In this document: in pieces, positions 43,734 through 53,737 of the stretch | Numbering within the stretch: position 1 is the first letter of the stretch | How the letters are laid out: each line of letters opens with the position of its first letter | DNA from: Pilasporangium apinafurcum | Taxonomy: Eukaryota > Oomycota > Peronosporomycetes > Pythiales > Pythiaceae | Direction of reading: 5' to 3' | Assembly (NCBI GenBank): GCA_001600495.1 | Contig: BCKE01000039.1 | Location: 174,740-238,739, forward strand | DNA length: 64,000 bases | Program-made: the position numbers and the translations under genes | Notes under the pieces: model-generated | What the model saw: only the letters and a program-made list of their open reading frames with translations | The model's database searches: none | What the model was told of the DNA's origin: nothing

Positions 43734-46700
43734 TTAGCGATTCTTATGAGCAGATTTGGATTTCTTCTTCTTCGACTTGCGCTTCGTCGTGACCTGCGCA
43801 GTTTCCACGACCACAGTCTTTTGGACGGTGGTCTGCTTTACAGCCGACGAGGATGCCTTGCCGTTCGCTTTCGCAGCCGGGGACGAGGACGTTTCCGTCG
43901 TTTTTGTCACAACGACTTCTTTGACAACTTTAACAACAGCGTCGTTCGATTCGATAGCCTTCCCATTTGAATTCGATACTGAACTTTCGATGGTAGCGCT
44001 TCCGTTCACTTGAACCGATGCACTCTCGTCCAGATATTTCCGCAACATCGTCACTGTATGTTCCAACTGTTGTTTGGTATGCAGCGCCGAAATGAAAAAG
44101 CGCAATCGGCACTTGCCTTCCTCGACAGCAGGGTACACGATGGGTTTGACATTCACATTAGCCTTCTCTGCCAGATATTGCGACGCCTTTGCAGTCGAAA
44201 TTGTACTTCCAATCATAACCACGACCACAGGTGCACCACGGAAGGTAGTTGCACCCACTGGAATATTATTCTTAATGCACAAATCGTAGAAAAACGAACT
44301 TCTCTCTTGCAATGTCTCCGTTCGTGTCGCTTCAGCTGTTATGAGCTGAACAGACTTCAATGCGGCAGCAGCAGCAGATGGTGCCAATCCAACAGAGAAC
44401 ACGAACCCACCGGCACAATGCTTGAGGTATTTGATCAACGCTGATGATCCAAGCATAAACCCACCAATGGAACCAAGAGCTTTACTCATCGTACCCATAC
44501 GCACATCGATATCCTTTGGATCCACATCAAAATGTTCACATAGACCACGACCCGTTTTGCCCATGGTACCAAACGAATGAGCTTCATCAACAAACAGCAG
44601 CGACTTATATTTCTTCTTGATGCGCACCATCTCTGGTAAGTTCGGAATATCACCATCCATAGAGTATACACCCTCAATCACAATCAAAACACGACGGTAC
44701 TTCAACCGAAGTTTGCTCAACATTCGCTCGAGGGCTGCTGTGTCGTTATGAGGAAATGGCAGAATCGTAGCGCCGCTCAATCGCTGACCAGTCACACAGG
44801 AGTCATGGTTCAATGCGTCGCAAAGAATCAAATCCCCCTTCGACACCAGGGCATCAATCGTTGTGACGTTTGCCACCCAGCCACCAACAAACAAAACGCT
44901 GGCTTCAGCTCGGAAAAATGAGCAAAGAGTCGCTTCGAGATCTACATTCACTTGGGTTTGCCCCACAATTGGAGATGAGCTCATTGTTGTGCCGTACTGT
45001 TCAATGGCTTTTTTTGATGCCAATAGAACCTCACTGTTCGAGGCATTCCCAAGGTAGTTGTATGTGTTGAAGTTCACCATCTTACGTTTCTCTGGTGTAA
45101 GTGTCTCAAGGAAAGGAACTCGAAGACCAGCTGCCTTAAATTCCCTCATTTGTCCAAAGAGACTTTTCACTTCAGGGAACGCTTCAAATTGATAGCAGCT
45201 TTCATCGACTTCATCCAAGGTTTTAGCTGATTGAACATCACCACTGTCTCCATCACCATCTGGACCCGTCTCCAATTCACCAGTCGCCAATCCTGGCGCA
45301 TTAGCTAGTTTCAAAGGGGTATCGTATTGGAAGAAGGCAGATGGAGGAACGACACATCCCAAGAATTCACCCAATTCCGACGACAAACCCACAATAGCAA
45401 TCGAATCCATGCCAAAATTCGCCCATGGAGTCGAGGGATCAATATCCGCTGGTTTTTGAGACTGTTCGTCTTGCTTTTGGTGTTCAGATGAAGATTCACC
45501 AGAGTTATTGGATTCTCCTTGTAATTCCTGCGAAAGGCGATCCAAAAGCCAAGCCAGAATCTCGTCATTTGTTTTAATGACCGCCTGGTCTTGAGTTTCA
45601 TTGTCGGTATGATCCTTTACTACCTTCTTCACAGATGTCGATGGAAGATGTGCAGATTCTTTCGCCTTGTATTCAAAAAGTGGCTTCGACAGAGTGTTGG
45701 CCAAAAAGTTAATTTTCGTGGCACTGCGTTGAATTTTTCCGCTCGTGGTCTTCGGAATAGTTTTCTGACGCAACAAGACGATGGCTTCACACTTCAGTTG
45801 ATGTTCGGATAGCACTGTCTTGATAATTTCGCTACAGATTTCTTCGTAAACAGTTTGTGACGAAGCGTTGCGTGCTTCAGCAACGATAACGAGTGCTTCT
45901 TCTTGGTTCTTCTCAATGGAAAAGGCTGCAACACAACCAGGGCGTACATGGCCATGCGCTTGCTCAACGGACGCTTCCACATCCTGAGGGCACACATTTC
46001 GCCCGCGAATGATGATCAAGTCCTTAAGACGTCCAGTCACAAATAATTCACCATGGCGAAGGAACCCCATGTCACCTGTTCGCAAATACACGCTGTTGGT
46101 GTTCTTCTCGCCTGCAAGTTGCGCACCAAACATTTCTTTGGTGTACTCTGGTCGGTTCCAGTATCCTGCAGCAACAGAAGGTCCCTGCACCCAAATCTCT
46201 CCGACTTGTAGCTCCTTCAATGGTTTCTTAGTGTCCGGATCCACGATTGTCACTGCAAATGTTGGCATTGCCTTACCACAGCCAACTAAAGTCATCACAT
46301 TCTCGCTCTTCTCCTTTGCGGTAGCTTCCACAGCCTTGCGATGAGCTTCGATCGTCGACTTTTTAATGTTAAGCACTGTAGGCATATGTCTCGCCAAAGG
46401 ATTTTGACCGGTGCACACCAATGTCACTTCCGCGAGTCCATAACCGCAATTGAACGTCTTCGGATTAAAACCCGATGCCTTTTCAAACTTCGACGTGAAT
46501 GCCTTCAACGACTCCTCCCGAATCGGCTCGGCCGCGCAAATAGTCTGCTTCAAATGGCTCAAATCGAGGCGAGCTGCTTCTTCGTCACTGGTCTTTCGAG
46601 CTGCTAGTGCATACCCAAAGTTGGGAGCGCAAACGTGGGTCGCCTTATACTTGGAGACAGTTCGCATCCACAACGCAGGGTCTTTGATGAAACTGATGGG

Positions 46701-47744
46701 CGACATGGACACACAGCGTCCAGCCGTAATGCAGGGCGTGATGATGAAGCCAACCAGCCCCATATCATGGTAGGACGGCAGCCATGAAACCAACGTATCT
46801 GACGGCAGGATACTTTCCCAAGTCTTCAGCTGTGCACACAAGTTGCCATGCGAGATCATTACTGCCTTGGGTTCGGATGTCGATCCCGAACTGTACTGAA
46901 AGAAAGCAATATCATCCACTGTCAGTGGCACATCGACATACAAACTCCCAACAGAATCAGCAATGGAATCGGTCGTGAACCACTGGACATCTGCTGGCCA
47001 CGTCGTCGCCGCTTGCTTGTCCTTAGAGGTACTAAAATAGCCTTTCACGGTCGCCATCTTACTCGCCAAATGGTACGTTCGGTTCGTGAGAATCACCTTT
47101 GCACCAGAGTCATCAACCATGCGATTGAACTTGGGCAAATCCTTAGCCAGGGTCCCTGGATACGGTGGATATACTGGAATGCCAATCGCACCAGCGTATA
47201 GGCAGCCCCAGAACCCAAGTGCAAAGTCCAACCCAGGTGGGTAGCAGAGCATGACACGGTCACCTTTCTGCACCTTGCCCTGCGTTTGCAGTGTCGCGGC
47301 AATGCGTCGAGCCGCGCGATCGATTTCTTCAAACGTGTAGTTGACGGTTTCCCGTCCATGGTCGTCCAAGAACGTATACACGACTTTGTGGCGCCATTTT
47401 TCCAATTGCGCCTTGCGCTTCAGTTCATTGACGGTCGGCTCGGTCGTAACCGCCACACCACGGTACACTTTCTTCTCATAATGCGAAGACGTGGTGGCAG
47501 CAGAAGCGGAGGAAGAAGATTTTCCTTCACCACGTTGCTTCTTGCGACGCGGTAAGGTTGTATCTGCGTCATCAAAGAGCGACGTCGCTTCCACGAGTTT
47601 ACGTTTCTGACGACGAGTGCAGACAACCGCTGCCGCAGCCACGGATGCGGCAGCGGCGAGTGATGCAGCAGCCACGACCTCGTATGACATTGTGCCTACC
47701 ACATCGGCTAACATAGATGTCATGTTCCCCATACACAGATACAA
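43734..47744 (-). CDS. Fatty acyl-AMP ligase / acyl carrier / alpha-oxoamine synthase fusion
   Basis: A single 1336-codon frame. Order of parts: N-terminal hydrophobic helix (about 20-40, VVAAASLAAAASVAAAAVV) then a basic stop-transfer stretch; an adenylation domain of the fatty acyl-AMP ligase type (about 110-700; FFQYSSGSTSEPKAVMISHG near 285, SWLPSYHDMGLVG, NCGYGLAEVTLVC, YLRTGDMGFL, GRLKDLIIIRGRN); an acyl carrier domain with FGMDSIAIVGL (phosphopantetheine Ser near 780); and a PLP-dependent alpha-oxoamine synthase (about 850-1240; NYLGNASN, FVDEAHSFGTMG, MGTMSKALGSIGGF with the PLP Lys near 1087). The tail is Ser/Val/Lys-rich. By family logic, a fatty acid is adenylated, loaded on the carrier and condensed with an amino acid, releasing CO2 to give an amino-ketone lipid, akin to sphingoid bases. 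The product is not known. Probably anchored on an internal membrane. Confidence 0.9.
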   Translation of the reverse strand: MYLCMGNMTSMLADVVGTMSYEVVAAASLAAAASVAAAAVVCTRRQKRKLVEATSLFDDADTTLPRRKKQRGEGKSSSSASAATTSSHYEKKVYRGVAVTTEPTVNELKRKAQLEKWRHKVVYTFLDDHGRETVNYTFEEIDRAARRIAATLQTQGKVQKGDRVMLCYPPGLDFALGFWGCLYAGAIGIPVYPPYPGTLAKDLPKFNRMVDDSGAKVILTNRTYHLASKMATVKGYFSTSKDKQAATTWPADVQWFTTDSIADSVGSLYVDVPLTVDDIAFFQYSSGSTSEPKAVMISHGNLCAQLKTWESILPSDTLVSWLPSYHDMGLVGFIITPCITAGRCVSMSPISFIKDPALWMRTVSKYKATHVCAPNFGYALAARKTSDEEAARLDLSHLKQTICAAEPIREESLKAFTSKFEKASGFNPKTFNCGYGLAEVTLVCTGQNPLARHMPTVLNIKKSTIEAHRKAVEATAKEKSENVMTLVGCGKAMPTFAVTIVDPDTKKPLKELQVGEIWVQGPSVAAGYWNRPEYTKEMFGAQLAGEKNTNSVYLRTGDMGFLRHGELFVTGRLKDLIIIRGRNVCPQDVEASVEQAHGHVRPGCVAAFSIEKNQEEALVIVAEARNASSQTVYEEICSEIIKTVLSEHQLKCEAIVLLRQKTIPKTTSGKIQRSATKINFLANTLSKPLFEYKAKESAHLPSTSVKKVVKDHTDNETQDQAVIKTNDEILAWLLDRLSQELQGESNNSGESSSEHQKQDEQSQKPADIDPSTPWANFGMDSIAIVGLSSELGEFLGCVVPPSAFFQYDTPLKLANAPGLATGELETGPDGDGDSGDVQSAKTLDEVDESCYQFEAFPEVKSLFGQMREFKAAGLRVPFLETLTPEKRKMVNFNTYNYLGNASNSEVLLASKKAIEQYGTTMSSSPIVGQTQVNVDLEATLCSFFRAEASVLFVGGWVANVTTIDALVSKGDLILCDALNHDSCVTGQRLSGATILPFPHNDTAALERMLSKLRLKYRRVLIVIEGVYSMDGDIPNLPEMVRIKKKYKSLLFVDEAHSFGTMGKTGRGLCEHFDVDPKDIDVRMGTMSKALGSIGGFMLGSSALIKYLKHCAGGFVFSVGLAPSAAAAALKSVQLITAEATRTETLQERSSFFYDLCIKNNIPVGATTFRGAPVVVVMIGSTISTAKASQYLAEKANVNVKPIVYPAVEEGKCRLRFFISALHTKQQLEHTVTMLRKYLDESASVQVNGSATIESSVSNSNGKAIESNDAVVKVVKEVVVTKTTETSSSPAAKANGKASSSAVKQTTVQKTVVVETAQVTTKRKSKKKKSKSAHKNR

Positions 47745-48422
47745 AGAGAAGCGATAGTGAGGGAGCGTGGAAGGCGGCGAGTGAGCGAGTGTGCAGGGTT
47801 CACTTGAATTTCACAGTGAATGACAGGCACACGTGCAGCACCCAAACACGTATCTCAAAATTATCGAAATAGCCCCAGCTGGTATTTGTTAACGGGTTTG
47901 GGTCAGACCCGTTATGGGTACATATACTATAATAACATAAAGATAATTGAGCGTCGGGTTCATTAATTACTTTTATTGCGGGTTTGAAGTGCTTGTTGAA
48001 CCCACCGATGTGGAGGGAAAAAGAAAAAAAACTAAACTCTCTCTATGGAGATGGGTATAGGAGCGATGACGTCAAAACCTCTTGTAATTTATATCTGCTC
48101 CAGCATAACAACATTTTTGGCATACAAATAATACTAAAATACCTCTATTTTTCTATGAATAAAGTAGCTATAGTACGTGGCACACTAAAATTGCCACCAA
48201 CTGCTTCTTACCACCTCAGTATCATCATGATCCCTATGGCTTGACCTTTTTTGCTAGTGATGGAAGATCCCACCATTGAATACCCATCATGGATACGATA
48301 GACTTGTTAAGAGTGAAGGCGATCACGATTTCAGGAAATCTTGCAAAGAGTTTTATCGACATGCAGCAAGAGTAACGAATGTAACAACCAAACTCCAGAT
48401 TTCATTCCTTACTTTAATCTCT
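47745..48422. other. Spacer 5' of the synthase gene
   Basis: Promoter side of the synthase gene and 3' side of the coiled-coil gene. A small inverted repeat AACGGGT...ACCCGTT lies at about 47891-47914. No gene seen. Confidence 0.35.
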
Positions 48423-50486
48423 TCATCGTTTGTGAAGGCGACTAAACTGTGGGGTATTCGCATTCTTCATCGCCAAAGGTGGCGGGGAAGGCAAAGGCGC
48501 TTTCCCTTGTGCTAACAACCTTGGTAAGGAAACACCTTGAACATTACTTACAGCGTGCGAGATAGTAGTGCTTTGATGACTCTGGTTTATGGTGCTCAAT
48601 TGTGAATATTTCTTGTTGGTACCGGCTGGTATTTCAGTTCGACGTGAAATCACAGGCAGTTTGTCCGCTGTTTGTTTCGCAGTGACTGACTTTTGAAGTT
48701 TGCCAGACTGTATGTAGTTATTACCGTGGTAAGGTTCCTTGGTTGACGAGGAGTTGCGTTTCTTTCCATTCTCGTGGCTTGACAAACTACTCGAAAAGCT
48801 CGATGAAGGTAAAGTGCTTCCCCACTTCTTCTCTGCTGGTGGATTGCGATTACTTGAGGATGCATGTCCGGGAATTTTCCCAAAGTGTCCGCCAGACTGT
48901 CGTGAAGAGAGTATAGAATCGGACTTTGTTACGTTTGTGGGTGCTTTGCTGAGTGCCTCATTCCGTTTTTGGAATCCTTTCTTTATGTTGTCGAATTTCT
49001 GAAGATGAGGATTTGAAATGCGTTTCCCTGATGCAGCTCCTACCGTTGGCACCCGTACTTTTGGAGGTGGCGGGAGTGGTTTTCCAACTCCGTGGCGCGC
49101 TGTTCCACTGACAGTAGCAGAGTTTGATCCATTTCCAGTGGCGCGTAATATTTGATTGTTTGCTATTTTCCGATTTTGTGCAGCTTGGCGCTTTTTGTCC
49201 AGCCAGTCATCGATCACAACATCCTGTTTGGCCGACTTTTCCTTTGCTTCATTTGCCTTTTCCCGTTTCAAGTAGTTCCGTCGTTCTCTTTCACTCATCC
49301 GACGAAGCTGACGTTGTTTGCTCTCTGGAAGACTGGTAAGGAATGTATTGGTAGTCGGTGGTGGTCTATTGCTGGTTAACAATCTTTTCTTTGCTAAATT
49401 TGTGGTAGCGGGCATGTGTCTCCCGGTCTCACGTGCGCGCATTTTGTTTGCAACGCTGGTGTTATTGTTGTTTATGGTCTTCACAGCGTACACCGTTTTG
49501 GAAGGCTCATTGGATTTCCCACTACTTTTTCGTTTTGCAAAGCGAACTGCACCGGCGCCTTCTTGTCTCTTTCGATTGCTTTCACAAAGTCCATCTATTT
49601 CCACGTTCATATTACATTCGACTCGAGGATCGTCATCAAGTCCTAGTCCAACGTCTTCCAGATGACGAATTCGTTTCTCGAGTTCCATCAATTTGTCTAA
49701 ACTACAGAGAACTTCGGCATTGGTCTTATTTTTGTCGTTTTCCAATGAAGCGCCATGATGAGTCCTCTTTCCGTTGATTCCAAAAGAGTGCTGTGTTCCC
49801 ATTGTCTGTCGTTCTTCGTCTTGATTGGAATTCCGGCAGGTGCTGCTGCCACCTTGCAATTCCTGTATGCCCTGTCGGTATTTCTGCCGTCGTTGTTGCA
49901 TTTCCTCTCGTTGTACCATCGTTTCTTTTAGTTTCTTTAAATGGTCAATATGCCTTTGCACTTCAGTCTCCATTTTCACTTGATCATGTTGTTCCTGGAC
50001 ATTAAAGTCGCGAAAAAACTCGGAGTTTACCTCCAATGGCCGCAATTGCTCCTCTTCAATAATTTGCTGGATACGTCGCTGTTTCTGCTCCATCTCTTCA
50101 TACGTGAGTGAGCTCGATAGTTGTGAATCTTCTTGTTTGATCTTGTTGGTTTTGATAATTGCAGCTTTTAATGCCGCTTCATTCGCCAGTTTATGCCAAT
50201 GGAGCAGCTTCATCTCCTGCTGGAGTTCTTCTGTCTGTGAAATCACTCGAGTAGGTTTTACTTTAGATATACTACCGCGAGTATTCATTATTCCTCGCTT
50301 CGTCAGCGGGGGTTTTCGACTCGATTCATATCGTGCGTCTGAGTCGTCGTCGCCATTGTTGGCTTCAAAATGCTCCAATTCGCGCACCCATCCTGAGTAA
50401 TCTGCCGCTACGGCCATGCTTATTATCCTCCGTTCCGTTCTAGGGCAGATTACACTCCTTTCCTGGTTCACGGCAGTGATTGCCAA
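48423..50486 (-). CDS. Coiled-coil, Ser/Lys-rich protein of unknown function
   Basis: One frame of 687 codons; a likely better start is at 50417 (MAVAADYSGWVRELEHFE), 23 codons in. The N-terminal third contains coiled-coil stretches (LHWHKLANEAALKAAIIKTN, IDHLKKLKETMVQREEMQQR) and a heptad-like block ELEKRIRHLEDVGLGLDDDP. The rest is basic, Ser/Asn/Pro-rich and probably disordered, with LPESKQRQLRRMSERERRNY and KREKANEAKEKS, then short repeats of KRNSSS. No enzymatic domain is recognised. Such composition is common in basal-body, microtubule or kinase-scaffold proteins, but I do not assign one. The reading frame is intact and much longer than chance. Confidence 0.65.
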   Translation of the reverse strand: MAITAVNQERSVICPRTERRIISMAVAADYSGWVRELEHFEANNGDDDSDARYESSRKPPLTKRGIMNTRGSISKVKPTRVISQTEELQQEMKLLHWHKLANEAALKAAIIKTNKIKQEDSQLSSSLTYEEMEQKQRRIQQIIEEEQLRPLEVNSEFFRDFNVQEQHDQVKMETEVQRHIDHLKKLKETMVQREEMQQRRQKYRQGIQELQGGSSTCRNSNQDEERQTMGTQHSFGINGKRTHHGASLENDKNKTNAEVLCSLDKLMELEKRIRHLEDVGLGLDDDPRVECNMNVEIDGLCESNRKRQEGAGAVRFAKRKSSGKSNEPSKTVYAVKTINNNNTSVANKMRARETGRHMPATTNLAKKRLLTSNRPPPTTNTFLTSLPESKQRQLRRMSERERRNYLKREKANEAKEKSAKQDVVIDDWLDKKRQAAQNRKIANNQILRATGNGSNSATVSGTARHGVGKPLPPPPKVRVPTVGAASGKRISNPHLQKFDNIKKGFQKRNEALSKAPTNVTKSDSILSSRQSGGHFGKIPGHASSSNRNPPAEKKWGSTLPSSSFSSSLSSHENGKKRNSSSTKEPYHGNNYIQSGKLQKSVTAKQTADKLPVISRRTEIPAGTNKKYSQLSTINQSHQSTTISHAVSNVQGVSLPRLLAQGKAPLPSPPPLAMKNANTPQFSRLHKR

Positions 50487-50595
50487 TAAAGGGATGCCAT
50501 TTATATCCTCTTTCCTTGCGTGTGTGCTCTCCCATCAGTGCCAATTTTGGATCATGTTGCGCAGGTTGAAGTGGCCATCACTCTTTGATCTAACT

Positions 50596-50701
50596 AAAGT
50601 TCATTTCAGTTAATAAACGGAATGAGTTTTGGCAAAACCGGGTGTTTTGGGATTTGACATCTCATCGAAACTCATTCTGTTTATTAACTGAAATGAACTT
50701 T
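50596..50701. repeat. 106-bp foldback (34-bp inverted arms)
   Basis: Arms 50596-50629 and 50668-50701 are inverted copies with a single mismatch (AAAGTTCATTTCAG at both ends), loop 38 bp. It looks like a miniature foldback element or a tiny MITE. No copy elsewhere in the window. Confidence 0.8.
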
Positions 50702-52080
50702 AATAATTGATATATATCTGTTAGAGATTAAGTACGCTGCCTTCTCTTGATCATTCGGATCAAGTTGACCATCATGCCGCGAGGAGTTCCAGCAACGAAA
50801 TGGGATAATGGAGTGAGTTTCTGCCACATACCACTGACTTCTTGGTATTAGACGAGTGTATAGCCAACACAGGATGTGTGGTTCGTTTGCTGAATAGGAA
50901 TGCACCCATTTGCAGAAGGAGTCCTTGAATTGCCTCATCGGTTCGTCCCAAAGCCTACCTGTGCATATGTAATTCACCGAACTGTGCAAACCGATGGATC
51001 AATGCACTTGCTTTGTAGATAACCCAGATCATCGACACAAGTGTCAGGAGTTTTTTGACCGATACAATCAGTGTCTCAAGGTGAAGCAATATCCACATTA
51101 AAACTTATATATTCATGATCACGAGTCAATGAAGAATATTATTGATGCTTTCAGGATCGAAGAGACCGTGAAATCGCAGAGAAACGAGCGCGATTTCAAT
51201 AATGCATGCAAATATACCGCTGCTGAATACATTCATTCCAAGTGAGGCAATGACACTGTGAACAGCATCATAATCATGCCGCGGCACAGCATGGTTATTT
51301 CTATAATGACAATAACAGTACCGCATTTTCAACGAAGTGGAATCTCCCGTATGCAAATATCTATTCAACTTTACGCAGTTATTACCTCCAATCCCAAGGC
51401 CCGATGCTGTTGTTCATCGTCACCTGGTGTTTAGCGTCATGTCACTGTTATGCTGTCCTCGAAGAGTTACAGCAAGCATATACGAAGATGAAATGCCCAA
51501 GCTGCCTCATCATGCACTCTACGTTTCGAATAGTAGATCTTTCTTTAATGCGTAAATGTTGATAGCTTGTTTGCAATGAAACTATCCAACCCACTAAAAA
51601 TTACAGACACTACCATCAAGTAGAACACTATGACTCAAAATCGAGACATAGAACCATGCAACAGGCATGAGGGAATATTTTTTCCACAGCTTCGTAGAAA
51701 GTAATTCAATACACTGAATCAATGAACCAAAGGTTGGCTCATATTCTTATCAGGAAATTGATAAATCCACAGCTGCTATAATCTGATATTCATGTGCATG
51801 CACCTTGCATCTGTCCTCAATAAGAAACGACGCAACACTACCCTTATCTGAAAAAGAAGATCGACGGATCCAAAAAGGAGTCCCAAAGAGATCCATCAAA
51901 CACAAGACACGGTAGGCCACATACTGCCAACGTATGACGCTTCGACTCAACTTGCCATAGCAAGCAAGGCAAAGCTGAAGTTGCCTCAGCATTCTATTAT
52001 AATACCCAAATAGTAGCATTACAGTAGTTTCTTTTGTTTTAATCAAAATTATCATATGTACGTATGGGATATTATCCAAT
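50702..52080 (-). pseudogene. Decayed, unrecognised minus-strand coding sequence
   Basis: Separate short frames on the minus strand (52079-51750, 51368-51126, 50989-50684) with protein-like composition: LLFGYYNRMLRQLQLCLACY, MNVFSSGIFACIIEIALVS and YICTGRLWDEPMRQFKDSF. They do not join by clear splicing. They might be the remains of one membrane-protein gene, like the region at 40.5-41.7 kb, or chance. No family is named. Confidence 0.25.
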
Positions 52081-52113
52081 TATTTAGTATAAGCTTAATT
52101 TCTAATACAACTC

Positions 52114-52274
52114 ATACTTACCTGACTGGTGCTTGACCGCGATCATCAAGGCGGTTGGCATGAGCCGGAGCAGGCCCCTTGCACCCCGGTGCTGTAATGG
52201 TTCAGGAATGCTCTCTTGAGTAACTCCACAGTAGAATTTTTGTTAGCGGGGGTGAGCGCGTGCGCCGCCCCCAC
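52114..52274 (+). ncRNA. U1: U1 spliceosomal snRNA
   Basis: Starts ATACTTACCTG, the sequence that pairs with 5' splice sites. The following order fits U1: stem-loop I with GATCATCAAGG-type loop, the CTTGCACCCCGG stretch of stem-loop II, a third stem, an Sm-type site AATTTTTG (52235-52242) and a final GC-rich stem-loop (GCGGGGGTG...GCCGCCCCC). Length is about 161 nt, the usual U1 size. It is transcribed left to right. The 3' end is set by the last stem and may be off by a few bases. It lies between decayed coding sequence and Fanzor copy B, not inside any gene. Confidence 0.9.
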
Positions 52275-52512
52275 CTCCACCATTTCATTTAAATTTTTAG
52301 ACAACAAAATTATATTGTACTTCTCCATCTCTACAACGGCATCCTCGTTATGATCTTAGCAAATTAACTACAGTCTTTTTTTTTAGTGAATTCTTCTCTT
52401 ATGAATTGAGCGTCGAGTGAATTTTTCGCATCGTTTGTCCTAGCTTTTTCGAGATTTCTCTGGTGACAGAACTGGTAGTAAGGTATAATAACTACAGTCT
52501 AGTTCTCGCTTT
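52275..52512. other. Short spacer 3' of U1
   Basis: Between the U1 gene and the right end of Fanzor copy B; no feature seen. Confidence 0.4.
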
Positions 52513-52574
52513 AACCTTTATTCCCCACGTGTTCTGTACCGTGCGTGGTACAGAACACGTGGGGAATAAAGGTT
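52513..52574. repeat. Perfect 28-bp hairpin at the right end of Fanzor copy B
   Basis: Arms AACCTTTATTCCCC... (52513-52540) and their exact complement (52547-52574) around the loop GTGCGT; all 28 pairs match. Copy A has the same ends, but the inner part is eroded. Confidence 0.9.
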
Positions 52575-53737
52575 ACACTCATCCGTTTTCGGAATCATAG
52601 CAGTGAGGTCGTTTATCACCTCAGTTTTTGATTTCGAGTACCAATTCATTTTTTTCCTCGTGAATGCCTCGAGTCTCTTCTTTTTCTTCACTTGGTCGAT
52701 GAATACTCTCAAAACGTCGATTTCGGCGTTGATGTCACGATCCCACAATGTGTGATGACATTCACTATTTTTGCAGTGTCGCACACCATAAAGACCGTCA
52801 CTGACAATCCTTTCGTCAAGGACGAATCCCTTCATCTTCTTGTGACAAGCACAACATAGCATGCTCGTCCTGAACTCGTTCACATCAATAACACGACACC
52901 TGGGACCAATTTTTTCCATAGGGTCATTATGAGAGCATTAATGTTGCCTTTAGCTGAGCTTGTGAAACTTGCGTTTCCATACGCGAGCATCTGGCTGAAT
53001 AAGCTATACTGAGTTTGGATACTTGCATGGATCAGCAATGAAACAGCACTCTTGATTATCTTGCCTTGGTGCTTTTCGAAATAGTCACTGTTGTGAAGAT
53101 GTATCTGCAAGCGCATCCACTTACACAACCGGGAGTAGAACGTCAATCGGTTGCTGACTTGAAAATTCTGCCTTGCCTGCTGAGCGATCATAACCAACAT
53201 CTGACTCATATAGGATTTCTTCTCTGTCAGTTCATAAACTGAAGGATGCCGGGTCCTGTAAAGGTCTAGATTGGTCTCCAAGTCAGAATGGACCTATCCA
53301 CTGCCGACCAAGTTGGCTATTGCAGATGTGCATCGATTGAAGAAGTTATTATCCAATGGAGGAAGTTCTTCGCCAGCTTCCAATAATCACAGAACATGGA
53401 CGGATGCCAGCATAGATGCCTCACATGCTATTCTCGAACAAAGTCGCACAGCCTCATCAATCTTTTCTGCCATTCTTTTGTCTTTGCAAAACTTTCTCCA
53501 GCCAGTCTTCACAGTGGTGTAGACGCTTTGCTTTTGTCGAACTTTCCGTTCCGCAAAATCTGGGCAGGCTCTCCGCTTTTTAGTGGTCTTCTCTTTAATA
53601 CCGTCGCTCGTTGATGCCATTTTATCACAATGTTCAAAAACAAGGACGCCTCGTAGTTGGTTTGATTTTTTGATTATGCTGTTTCTCAAAGCTCCAGTTC
53701 TTTCTATCTTGGCGAATGCTGTTGAAGCAACACTCAA
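52518..53737 (-). pseudogene. Fanzor nuclease, copy B, deleted and interrupted
   Basis: The N-terminal part, missing from copy A, is seen here: KTTKKRRACPDFAERKVRQK, VYTTVKTGWRKFCKDKRMAE (53737-53387), then after a stop LEAGEELPPLDNNFFNRC, another stop, and HNSDYFEKHQGKIIKSAVSL, which aligns with the start of copy A. The frame then passes directly from SIQTQYSLFSQ to LAYGNASFTSSAKGNI, skipping about 320 residues including RuvC-I. The C-terminal part in another frame has DVNEFRTS, CCACHKKMKG, RHCKNSECHH and WDRDINAEIDVL. It cannot make an active nuclease, lacking the first catalytic Asp. The Glu in DVNEF is at the position proposed for the displaced RuvC-II glutamate of Fanzors. Confidence 0.8.
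52575..52640 (-). ncRNA. Candidate Fanzor guide-RNA segment, copy B
   Basis: In element orientation: TGAGGT-GATAAACG-ACCTCA hairpin, then about 28 nt, then the terminal hairpin. It differs from copy A at only a few positions, and one change turns a G-T pair of the stem into G-C. Transcription is not shown. Confidence 0.3.
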
